Of a stretch of 21,707 nucleotides of DNA, positions 6,385 to 13,678 are shown one piece after another. The stretch lies in the NCBI GenBank assembly GCA_964623265.1, contig CAZUTK010000050.1, positions 1-21,707 on the forward strand. Reading direction: 5' to 3'. A program made the position numbers and the translations under genes. Positions within the stretch are counted from its first letter, which is position 1. The number at the start of each line of letters is the position of its first letter. Source of the stretch: CAZUTK01 sp964623265 (lineage in GTDB: Bacteria; Electryoneota; B3-LCP). The notes under the pieces were generated by a model. That model searched no databases. It worked only from the letters and a program-made list of their open reading frames with translations, and was not told where the DNA came from.

Positions 6385-7725
6385 CTACATATATTGAGTC
6401 AGGAAACCGGTCGTGGTATTTCCTGCGATGAATTCAGGATGTCCGATGATTCTCTTGTGCACTGGTATTGTGGTGATGACGCCTTCGATGACAATTTCGT
6501 CCAAAGCGCGGCTCATCCGCGCTAGTGCTTCCGAACGATCCTTCCCATAAGCAATCAATTTAGCAATCAAAGAATCGTAATTCGGCGGAATCTGATAGCC
6601 GGCAAAAGCGTGCGAATCGAGCCGGATGCCGGGGCCTCCCGGAAAATGCAGCTCCGTGATCCTCCCGGGTGAAGGGAGATAGCTCTTTTCCGGATCTTCG
6701 GCGTTGATGCGGCATTCGATGGCGTGACCTTTCAATTGCACATCCTTCATCGTAATGCCGATGGACTCCCCCGCCGCAGCCAGGATCTGGCACTTCACCA
6801 GATCCACACCGGTAACCAGCTCCGTCACCGGATGCTCCACCTGAATCCGGGTATTCATCTCCATAAAATAGAAATTTTCCGTTCCGGTCTCTAACAGAAA
6901 TTCGATCGTCCCCGCGGAGAGGTAATCCACGGACCTTGCGCCTTCAATCGCCGCTTCCATCAAACGCTTGCGCAGTGCAGGGGAAACCGCCGGCGATGGG
7001 CTTTCCTCCACCAGTTTCTGATGACGCCGCTGCACGGAACATTCCCGTTCGCCGAAAGCGAGGATATTCTTGTCCGGCAAACCCAAAAGCTGAACTTCAA
7101 TATGGCGCGGGTTTTCCAGATATTTTTCAATGTATAAATCCCCTGACCCGAAACTGGATTCGGCTTCCGCGCGAGCCATTTCGAAATTGGATTCGAGGTT
7201 TTCCGGCAAACGAACGATGCGCATCCCGCGTCCCCCGCCGCCTGCAGAAGCCTTTATGATCACCGGATAGCCGATTTCATCCGCAAGTTTCAATGCGGTT
7301 TTGACGTCCGGCACGACCCCTTCGCTGCCCGGCATCACCGGCACGCCGACGGAGCGCATCGTCGCCTTCGCGTTGGCTTTGTCGCCCATCAACGTCATCG
7401 TCTCGGGTCGAGGTCCGATGAAGGTGATGCCGTGCATGCCGCACATTTCCGCGAAATCCGCCGACTCAGCCAAAAACCCGTAACCCGGATGAATCGCGTC
7501 GGCGCCGGAAACTTCCGCCGCGGCGATCAGCCTCTGCGGTCGCAGGTAACTCTCGGACGCAGAAGGAGGCCCGATGCAGACGGACTCATCCGCGAAGAAG
7601 ACATGCAGACTCTCGCGGTCCGCTGTGGAATAGACAGCCACGGTGGGTATCCGCAACTCCTTGCAGGCTCGGATGACGCGCAGCGCGATTTCTCCGCGAT
7701 TGGCGATCAGAATTTTTTTAAACAA
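6385..7725 (-). CDS. accC: Acetyl-CoA carboxylase, biotin carboxylase subunit
   Basis: AccC carboxylates the biotin on AccB with bicarbonate and ATP, the first half-reaction of malonyl-CoA formation for fatty-acid synthesis. The 446-residue product is standard in length. It shows ILIANRGEIALR (5-16), HPGYGFLAE (79-87), the ATP-grasp glycine loop AGGGGRGM (161-168) following K158, ERECSVQRRHQK (226-237), and MEMNTRIQVEHPVTE (288-302) with the metal and bicarbonate residues. The start codon is TTG at 7725; the protein then begins MFKKILIANR, as usual for the family, and a CAGGGA element lies about nine bases upstream. It follows accB by 39 bases. accA and accD are not in the window. A paralogue serving another biotin enzyme cannot be excluded, but the accB neighbour argues for acetyl-CoA carboxylase. 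Confidence 0.95.
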   Translation of the reverse strand: MFKKILIANRGEIALRVIRACKELRIPTVAVYSTADRESLHVFFADESVCIGPPSASESYLRPQRLIAAAEVSGADAIHPGYGFLAESADFAEMCGMHGITFIGPRPETMTLMGDKANAKATMRSVGVPVMPGSEGVVPDVKTALKLADEIGYPVIIKASAGGGGRGMRIVRLPENLESNFEMARAEAESSFGSGDLYIEKYLENPRHIEVQLLGLPDKNILAFGERECSVQRRHQKLVEESPSPAVSPALRKRLMEAAIEGARSVDYLSAGTIEFLLETGTENFYFMEMNTRIQVEHPVTELVTGVDLVKCQILAAAGESIGITMKDVQLKGHAIECRINAEDPEKSYLPSPGRITELHFPGGPGIRLDSHAFAGYQIPPNYDSLIAKLIAYGKDRSEALARMSRALDEIVIEGVITTIPVHKRIIGHPEFIAGNTTTGFLTQYM

Positions 7726-7764
7726 CCTTATCCCTGTGAGATTTCGGTTTGTACCGACAGCGAT

Positions 7765-8247
7765 TCAGGCGACTTCTATGGTGAAAAGCGGCTGGTCGAA
7801 TTCAACCGGCTGAGCGTTTTCCACGAGGACTTCCACGATTCTGCCGGCATACTCCGACTCGATCTCATTCATGAGCTTCATCGCTTCGATGATGCAGAGC
7901 ACCTGCCCCTTGTGCACGATATCCCCGACCTGGACATAGGGTTCGGCATCCGGCGAAGGGGCGGCGTAAAACGTTCCCACCATCGGCGATCTCACCTGAC
8001 GGACGTTGCGTCCAACCGCTGTCTCAGTCGCAAGAGCCGGAGGGGCGGTCGGATTCGCAGCAAGTGCTGGAGGGGCGGCAGTTCCAGATGGCATCAGGGG
8101 AGCGGAATAGATGATGCCTCTTTGATCATTATTAGGAGCGGACTTCGCCAATCGGATTTTTCGCCCTTTATCGAAGATTTCGATCTCGTGGATCTGACTC
8201 CGCTCGAGAAGCTTCACCAACTTCTTTATTTCATCAAAATCCAACAT
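7765..8247 (-). CDS. accB: Biotin carboxyl carrier protein of acetyl-CoA carboxylase
   Basis: AccB carries the biotin arm between AccC and the carboxyltransferase. Counting from the preferred start, the product has 160 residues. It has an N-terminal helix DFDEIKKLVKLLE typical of AccB, a Pro/Ala-rich flexible linker containing the short repeat PPALA twice, and a C-terminal biotinyl domain. That domain contains VRSPMVGTFY and the biotinylation site EAMKLMNE, with K124 modified. I chose the ATG at 8247 because GGGAG lies five bases upstream and AccB proteins usually begin at this helix. An in-frame ATG at 8277 would overlap the efp stop and add ten residues (170 total); it cannot be excluded. 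It sits between efp and accC, a widespread arrangement. Confidence 0.93.
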   Translation of the reverse strand: MLDFDEIKKLVKLLERSQIHEIEIFDKGRKIRLAKSAPNNDQRGIIYSAPLMPSGTAAPPALAANPTAPPALATETAVGRNVRQVRSPMVGTFYAAPSPDAEPYVQVGDIVHKGQVLCIIEAMKLMNEIESEYAGRIVEVLVENAQPVEFDQPLFTIEVA

Positions 8248-8273
8248 TGGCTCTCCCTGATTTTTAGGGTGGT

Positions 8274-8837
8274 TCATTCTTTCACCCGTTCGAGATACGT
8301 GTTTGTGCGGGTATCCACGCGGATCAGGTCGCCTTCTTCGAGAAAAAACGGCACAGTGACGACTGCTCCGGTCTCCAGAGTGGCGGGTTTCCCGCCGCCG
8401 GAAACGGTGTCCCCTTTGACTCCTGGTTCCGTTTTAGCGATTCTCAATGTGATAAAATTGGGAATTTCGAATACAACCGGCGTCCCCTCATTGAATTTCA
8501 CGGAACAGACTTCCCCTTCTTTCAAATACTTCACAGCACCGCCGATAATTTCCTTGGGAATATGTACCTGTTCGTAGGTCTCTACATCCATGAAGACAAA
8601 AAGCTCTCCTTCCGGATAGAGATATTGCATCGGCTTCTCTTCCAGACGAACCACGTCAATTTTTTCTCCGGATCGGAAAGTGTTCTCCACCACGCGTCCG
8701 GTCTTGATGTTCTTCAGTTTCGTCCGGACAAATGCGACCCCTTTTCCAGGTTTGACATGCTGAAACTCCACAACCGTATACAACTCGTCCTTAAAATTGA
8801 TGACCAGACCATTTCTGAGATCTGCTGTTGTCGCCAT
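8274..8837 (-). CDS. efp: Translation elongation factor P
   Basis: EF-P enters the ribosomal E site and relieves stalling at consecutive prolines. From the ATG at 8837 the protein has 187 residues, the normal length, with the three expected domains. The tip loop KPGKGVAF carries K32, equivalent to the post-translationally modified Lys34 of E. coli EF-P; the modification type here is unknown. The C-terminus contains GDTVSGGGKPATLETG and VPFFLEEGD, as in the family. The open frame extends 55 codons further left, but that part shows no homology to EF-P and a GCGGAG element precedes 8837. It lies 64 bases after the lipoprotein gene and its stop is adjacent to or overlaps accB. Possible client motifs (PPP) occur in TrmB, DnaJ and RNase R in this window. 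Confidence 0.96.
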   Translation of the reverse strand: MATTADLRNGLVINFKDELYTVVEFQHVKPGKGVAFVRTKLKNIKTGRVVENTFRSGEKIDVVRLEEKPMQYLYPEGELFVFMDVETYEQVHIPKEIIGGAVKYLKEGEVCSVKFNEGTPVVFEIPNFITLRIAKTEPGVKGDTVSGGGKPATLETGAVVTVPFFLEEGDLIRVDTRTNTYLERVKE

Positions 8838-8901
8838 CTGAAACTCCGCTGTGAAATATCGCTGTATTGAAATTTTGAAGGAGGCGTAGGATATATGCGG
8901 T

Positions 8902-9870
8902 TTATGGTCCGCCGGTGAAAAGATCCACGAAGTTGTTATGATAGACGTTCTCTTTCTGCCATTGCGGTAACGAAGGATTCGGCACACCAATGTCTCCGTC
9001 ATCCGGCCAGCCGGCGCCGAATTGAAAGTGCTTATACGCCAGCAGAAAATGACGCTGATAAAGACCGGCGGAATTCAAATCATAATTAATGAAGATCGGC
9101 AGATATGCGAACTTTTCGTTATAATCCAGCAACTGCCAGGCCGAAAAAGGCAGAGGGTATCCATCATCGCCGCCGATTTGACCATCCCAGCCAAAATTCA
9201 CAGCGGTCTCGAATTCCCACTCCAGATATTCGAGAGGATCGAAATATTGCTGTGCGTATAAAACATACTGCGCATTCCCCGGCGGATCTGGATTCCCAGA
9301 TACCACAACTTCAACATCGCCAAAACTGGTAACCAGAGGTGAATCGAAAAAGATCCTGTAAATCCCATTTTGGAGAGGTAAACCGCCGGCATCTTCTCCA
9401 TTCCAGACGATCTGATGGACTCCCGCCGGCAAGGTCTGATCCACCAGCGTCAGATGGATTAGATTCTCCTCATCCCCCAAATGCAGAAAAACGTCTAGGT
9501 TCTGGGGCAATGAAAGTTCGATGATCAATCTGCCTGCGGAAGGGATAAATGGATTGGGAAATGCGCCGATGGAATAATCGAGATCTGCAGAAGAATCTTC
9601 GGCGGTGCCCCCGGTCAATCGAACGCCGTTGCGAAAGCGCGGCAGCAGCGCTGGAAACGCCGCTGTTTGGGGTCCTGTTCCTGTTAAACCTATGATCACC
9701 CAATCCGTCGAATCCACGGAAAGCGTATCGCCGAACTCGTTGCGTTCGGTGATTCCGAGAAATGCGCGCTGGGATGATACAGGATTCTTTTCGTTGGAAC
9801 AATCCGTAAGCAGAAAAGCCACAGAACATAAGATCATCAAATTGACGACGATTCGGGAAATATTCAGCAT
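8902..9870 (-). CDS. Predicted lipoprotein with an internal FlgD-like/T9SS-like beta domain
   Basis: The 322-residue product begins with a hydrophobic segment ending LLTDC, so C24 is a likely lipidated cysteine; Asp before the Cys is not the classical small residue, so this is probable rather than certain. Residues about 100-177 resemble the FlgD-Ig or T9SS type-A sorting fold: FPNPFIPSAG, LPAGVHQIVWNGEDAGG and LQNGIYRIFF. In sorting proteins that fold is C-terminal. Here about 145 further residues follow, rich in Trp, Tyr, Phe and Asp and without a recognisable domain. It lies 16 bases after ligA and 64 before efp, so it is probably in the same transcript although it shares no obvious function with them. 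An envelope-anchored surface protein is the best guess; the function is unknown. Confidence 0.8.
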   Translation of the reverse strand: MLNISRIVVNLMILCSVAFLLTDCSNEKNPVSSQRAFLGITERNEFGDTLSVDSTDWVIIGLTGTGPQTAAFPALLPRFRNGVRLTGGTAEDSSADLDYSIGAFPNPFIPSAGRLIIELSLPQNLDVFLHLGDEENLIHLTLVDQTLPAGVHQIVWNGEDAGGLPLQNGIYRIFFDSPLVTSFGDVEVVVSGNPDPPGNAQYVLYAQQYFDPLEYLEWEFETAVNFGWDGQIGGDDGYPLPFSAWQLLDYNEKFAYLPIFINYDLNSAGLYQRHFLLAYKHFQFGAGWPDDGDIGVPNPSLPQWQKENVYHNNFVDLFTGGP

Positions 9871-9886
9871 TCTGCAACCTTGGAGT

Positions 9887-11926
9887 TCATTGTGTTTTCA
9901 ACAATTCCAGGAAATCCGCTTCCGTGAGGATCTTTACTCCCAGTTCCTGAGCGCGAGTCAATTTCGATCCGGGATTGGATCCTGCAATCACGAAATCCGT
10001 TTTTTTGCTGACCGAGCTCGATACTTCCCCCCCTAACGTCCGGATGCGTTCACCCGCCTGTTCGCGCGTGAAATTTTCCAATGTGCCGGTCAAAACGAAA
10101 GTTTTTCCCCGAAGCGGCAAAGATCCCTGCTCTTTCTGCTCTTCTGTTAATCTCACTCCTGCTCGCCGCAGTTTCTCGATGATCTCTCGATTCTTTGCAG
10201 ATGCGAAGAAATGCATGATGGATTCCGCCATGCGGGGACCGATCTCATGGATTTCTTGCAATTCTTCGGCACTCGCCTTCATCAATGAATCGAGCGAAGG
10301 ATATTTCCCCGCCAAGATTCTGGCGGCTCCGATTCCTACATGCCGGATTCCCAGCGCATAAATCAGGCGCGTCAGCGGACGTTGCTTCGACGCTTCCAGC
10401 GCCTTCAGTAGGTTATCTGCGCTTTTTTGCGCCATTCGTTCCAAGGGGATCAACTGTTCGCGAGTCAATGAGTAGAGATCGCCCGGGTCATGCACCAATC
10501 CTGTCTTCAGCAGCTGCTCAATCAGCTTCTCGCCCAGTCCGTCAATGTCCATCGCAGTGCGCGAAACAAAATGCTCGATATTCTTTTGCACCTGCGCCGG
10601 ACAAGCCATATTGATGCAGCGCCGCACAACTTCGCCTTCCGGGCGCTCCAGGGGTGATTCGCAAACCGGACAGCGGTCCGGCATTACGAACTCCGCTGCG
10701 TCCAAAGGGCGTCTCGTCTCGTCGTAGCCTACAATCTTGGGGATGACATCCCCTCCTTTTTCGACGAAAACCGTATCCCCGATGCGAATTCCCAGCCGCT
10801 TGATTTCATCTTCGTTGTGCAAAGTGGCTCGCTTCACCGTCGAACCCGCCAGGAAGACAGGCTCAAGCTCCGCCACCGGAGTAACGGCGCCGGTTCTTCC
10901 TACTTGGAGCGTAATCGCCCGCAGAATAGTCTGAACGCGTTCCGCCTTGAATTTGAACGCAGCCGCCCACCTCGGAGATTTGGCGGTGCTGCCCAGGCGA
11001 GCCTGCTGCACAAGATCGTTCAGTTTCACCACAATGCCGTCAATGTCGAAGGGGAGATCGCGGCGTCGGTCTCCCCAGAAACGCCAGTAGTTCAGCGCCG
11101 CTTGGATGTCCGGCGCAGACCGCCACTCGCGGGAAACGGGAAAATGGGCATTCTCCAGCCAGCGCAGAATTCGCTCCTGCGTCCATCCTTGGTTTTCGAT
11201 ATCTGCGAACCAGAGACCGTAACACGTAAGCCGCAATGGTCGCGAAGCGACGACGCTGGGATCCAGATTCTTCAGCGTGCCTCCGGTGGCGTTCCGCGGA
11301 TTGGCGAAAAGCGGTTCACCTTCCGCCCTGCGGCTCTCGTTCAACCGCTCAAAATCCACGCGCTCCATATAAACTTCGCCTCGGACGAAGATCTCTCCCG
11401 CTGGAGCCTCTGCGGCGATTTGCAAAGGCAGGGAACGAATCGTCTTCAGATTGGCGGTGATCACGTCGCCGACTTCACCATCCCCGCGGGTGGCACCCTG
11501 AACAAATTTGCCATCAATATATTGTAGATTGACGGCGATCCCATCGAATTTCAATTCACAAACGTAACTGTGCTCTGCGCCGTTCAACCCCTCCCGGACG
11601 CGTCGGTCGAAATCCAGAAGTTCCCCTTCGGTGTAGACATTCCCGAGGGAAAGCATAGGAACCGGATGCCTTGTGGACGGAAATTCCGGCGAAGGTTGCC
11701 CTCCAACACGCTGCGTGGGGGAATCCGGAGTGATCCATTCCGGATGCGCCGCCTCCAGCGCCTGGAGCTCCCGCATTCTGCGATCGAATTCCTCGTCGGA
11801 GATTTCCGGCTGGTTGAGCACGTAATAGAGATATTCGTGCCGCCGTAAATCCCGGCGCAGCTCTTCGATGCGAGCCGCAATCCCCGAGTCTGCGTGATCC
11901 GCCCCGTTGAAATCCAGAGAATCCAT
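9887..11926 (-). CDS. ligA: NAD-dependent DNA ligase
   Basis: LigA seals nicks in replication and repair using NAD+. The 679-residue product has the full domain order. An Ia domain with an HEYLYYVLNQP-type motif comes first, then an adenylation domain with catalytic K126 in ELKFDG, an OB-fold, and a four-cysteine zinc finger (C419, C422, C437, C442). Helix-hairpin-helix repeats and a C-terminal BRCT domain from about 597 follow. The length is typical. The start at 11926 lacks an obvious Shine-Dalgarno, but no other start fits and a good promoter lies 29 to 57 bases upstream. It is the first gene of the long minus-strand operon reaching gcvPA, unless internal promoters exist that I could not identify. 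Confidence 0.96.
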   Translation of the reverse strand: MDSLDFNGADHADSGIAARIEELRRDLRRHEYLYYVLNQPEISDEEFDRRMRELQALEAAHPEWITPDSPTQRVGGQPSPEFPSTRHPVPMLSLGNVYTEGELLDFDRRVREGLNGAEHSYVCELKFDGIAVNLQYIDGKFVQGATRGDGEVGDVITANLKTIRSLPLQIAAEAPAGEIFVRGEVYMERVDFERLNESRRAEGEPLFANPRNATGGTLKNLDPSVVASRPLRLTCYGLWFADIENQGWTQERILRWLENAHFPVSREWRSAPDIQAALNYWRFWGDRRRDLPFDIDGIVVKLNDLVQQARLGSTAKSPRWAAAFKFKAERVQTILRAITLQVGRTGAVTPVAELEPVFLAGSTVKRATLHNEDEIKRLGIRIGDTVFVEKGGDVIPKIVGYDETRRPLDAAEFVMPDRCPVCESPLERPEGEVVRRCINMACPAQVQKNIEHFVSRTAMDIDGLGEKLIEQLLKTGLVHDPGDLYSLTREQLIPLERMAQKSADNLLKALEASKQRPLTRLIYALGIRHVGIGAARILAGKYPSLDSLMKASAEELQEIHEIGPRMAESIMHFFASAKNREIIEKLRRAGVRLTEEQKEQGSLPLRGKTFVLTGTLENFTREQAGERIRTLGGEVSSSVSKKTDFVIAGSNPGSKLTRAQELGVKILTEADFLELLKTQ

Positions 11927-11954
11927 TTCGACAGGAAACGAACAAATTTTGAGT

Positions 11955-11983
11955 AATTTAAGTAATTTTCAGATCACTTTCAA
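11955..11983 (-). promoter_or_regulatory. Sigma70-type promoter of the ligA operon
   Basis: On the minus strand TTGAAA (complement of 11978-11983), a 17-base spacer, then TAAATT (complement of 11955-11960). The predicted start near 11948 gives a leader of about 22 bases before the ligA ATG. It lies just after the terminator at 12028-12054, so the two transcription units are cleanly separated. Confidence 0.65.
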
Positions 11984-12027
11984 GCGATTTCTGTCGCTTT
12001 TGGCTTTTCAGAATTTCCGGATAATGC

Positions 12028-12054
12028 AAAAAAAACGGCTCCCGAGGAGCCGTT
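12028..12054 (-). terminator. Intrinsic terminator after the zinc-ribbon gene
   Basis: On the minus strand a perfect 9-bp GC-rich stem (AACGGCTCC / GGAGCCGTT, 12034-12054) with a 3-base loop is followed by eight T (complement of 12028-12035). A second small hairpin (CATCCGC / GCGGATG, 12063-12078) lies just before it. Together they end the transcript that includes the 78-residue zinc-ribbon gene and separate it from ligA. Confidence 0.9.
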
Positions 12055-12089
12055 ATTCATTGCATCCGCTTGCGGATGGTTATTGTCTC

Positions 12090-12326
12090 CTACCAATCAT
12101 TTTCAGGACCGGCGTTTTCCGATTCAGATTCATCTTCCTGATGCTCTACAAAAAGCGGAGTCTTGTTCTTCGCGGCTTGGACCGTGCAGGACCAGCAAAG
12201 CCCATCCACCGACAGCCAGCGAGTCTCACCGCCGCAGGCGGCGCAGATCTTCGTCACACTGCGATCGCCGCTCATCTGGCGGACTCGCTTCCCCCGCTTG
12301 ATTCTGTTCTCTTCAACTGCTGCCAT
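12090..12326 (-). CDS. Small zinc-ribbon protein, function unknown
   Basis: A 78-residue protein with a single four-cysteine zinc ribbon: C28-x2-C31, a 12-residue loop, C44-x2-C47. The N-terminus is basic (RIKRGKRVRQ), compatible with nucleic-acid contact. The last 25 residues are strongly acidic (EHQEDESESE). I do not recognise a family, and no enzyme motif is present. It is a real gene: GGAGGA lies four bases before the ATG and a strong terminator follows the TAG. It lies downstream of the dnaJ gene with 85 bases between. A -10-like TATAAT occurs in that gap (complement of 12374-12379) with a poor -35, so it may have its own weak promoter. Roles such as a transcription or ribosome accessory factor are speculation. 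Confidence 0.8.
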   Translation of the reverse strand: MAAVEENRIKRGKRVRQMSGDRSVTKICAACGGETRWLSVDGLCWSCTVQAAKNKTPLFVEHQEDESESENAGPENDW

Positions 12327-12411
12327 ATTTTCCTCCGGATTCGCGCTGACAGTTGAATCGGTCTGGCGTCACCATTATAACCAATTTCACAGCCAATATT
12401 GGTGAGCTGGA

Positions 12412-13428
12412 TCACCGCTGTGAAGAAGTCTGCTTCAGCTTCTCGTATAATTCTTTCTGCTGCTTGTTCAATTTCTTTGGAATTGTAACTACAATATTCA
12501 CATATAAATCACCCGCTCCTCCGTCTTTTTTCGGCAGACCTTTTCCGCGAACTTTCAATTTCTTTCCGGAGGCAGCGCCTTCCGGAAGCCGCAGGGACAA
12601 CATTCCAGAAGGCGCTCGAAATTGTATCACACCCCCCAAAGCTGCTTGATAGTCAGGGACTTCAACATCCATTTCCAGATCGTGACCGTGGATTCGTATA
12701 TGGGGATCGGGTTTCACCCTCAGACGGATCAGGAGATCGCCGGAAGGTCCGATGCCATCCGGCGCGGGATTCCCCTGTCCGCTCAATCGGATCACATCTC
12801 CATCGCCGAATCCGCGCGGAATGTGGACTCGGAAGGTTCTGTATTTCCTCGATTTCCCTGTGCCGTTGCACGATTTACATAAACCTACGCCGGTCTGTCC
12901 GAAACCTTCGCAAACTTCGCAGGTTTTGGTGATGGCGATCCGGAATTGCCGCATACGATCGCTGAAGAGGTCTTCCAGCGTTAAAGGCATTTCCACTTCG
13001 ACATCCGAACCGCGCTGCACGCTGTACCGAGCCTTTCGAGATCGCGTCGAATCTTCGCGGAATCTGCCGCTGAAACGGCCAAAGAGGCTCTCGAATAAGT
13101 CTTCGAAGCTGGAATGATGGAAGGATCCATCGCGCTGGAAACTCTCGAAAGCCCCCGGGTCAAAATGCACACCGCCCCGTTCCCAGCCAGGCGGAGGCGC
13201 GAAATCCCCGCCGACGGAACCGAACATATCGTATTGCTTTCGCTTCTCAGGATCTGAGAGAATGCGATAGGCTTCCCCTAAATCTTTGAATTTCTCTTCG
13301 GCTTGTGGATCGCTCTTGTTCTTATCCGGATGCAATTCGCGCGCCCGCCTGCGGTAAGCCTGATGAATCTGACGTGCATCCGCGCTCCGGTCTACTCCCA
13401 GAATTTCGTAGTAGTCTTTATTCACCAT
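12412..13428 (-). CDS. DnaJ-family co-chaperone with a half zinc finger (CbpA/DnaJ intermediate)
   Basis: J-domain proteins deliver substrates to DnaK and stimulate its ATPase. The 338-residue product has a J domain at residues 4-68 with the essential HPD at 33-35, then a G/F-rich linker (69-125), and C-terminal substrate-binding domains resembling DnaJ/CbpA. The cysteine region is reduced: only two CxxCxGxG repeats, C170-x2-C173 and C184-x2-C187, instead of the four in type I DnaJ. It also lacks the complete absence seen in CbpA. It probably binds one zinc ion. The ATG at 13428 is one base after AAAGG; the adjacent GTG at 13425 has better spacing and may be the true start. A weak TATAAA (complement of 13456-13461) precedes it. 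dnaK and grpE are not in the window. Confidence 0.92.
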   Translation of the reverse strand: MVNKDYYEILGVDRSADARQIHQAYRRRARELHPDKNKSDPQAEEKFKDLGEAYRILSDPEKRKQYDMFGSVGGDFAPPPGWERGGVHFDPGAFESFQRDGSFHHSSFEDLFESLFGRFSGRFREDSTRSRKARYSVQRGSDVEVEMPLTLEDLFSDRMRQFRIAITKTCEVCEGFGQTGVGLCKSCNGTGKSRKYRTFRVHIPRGFGDGDVIRLSGQGNPAPDGIGPSGDLLIRLRVKPDPHIRIHGHDLEMDVEVPDYQAALGGVIQFRAPSGMLSLRLPEGAASGKKLKVRGKGLPKKDGGAGDLYVNIVVTIPKKLNKQQKELYEKLKQTSSQR

Positions 13429-13678
13429 ACCTTTAGATATGCAAGATGTGCATTCTTTATACGGATTTGCCGCACAGCTGTTGGCGTTGACTGCTTTACT
13501 GAGCTCGTTTAACTCCTGAACTCCGCAGGTTTTCTCCAGAGTTTTTCGCTAAGTCGCACTCCGATCTTTGCTCTATCTGCAACATTCGAACGCAACATTT
13601 ATGCCGCATTTTGCGCACTATGAAGTTACCCAGAAGGGTTTCGCGGGAATAGATTTTCTCTGAAAAAAAATCATTTTG

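Noticed and set aside
12327..12411. Promoter with TATAAT before the zinc-ribbon gene
   Set aside because: The -10 is perfect but the -35 with a 17-base spacer is CCAATA and no TGn extension is present; kept only as a comment.
13429..13678. Hidden RNA gene or tRNA in the 250-base gap before dnaJ
   Set aside because: No cloverleaf or T-run-ended hairpin was visible; only short direct repeats.
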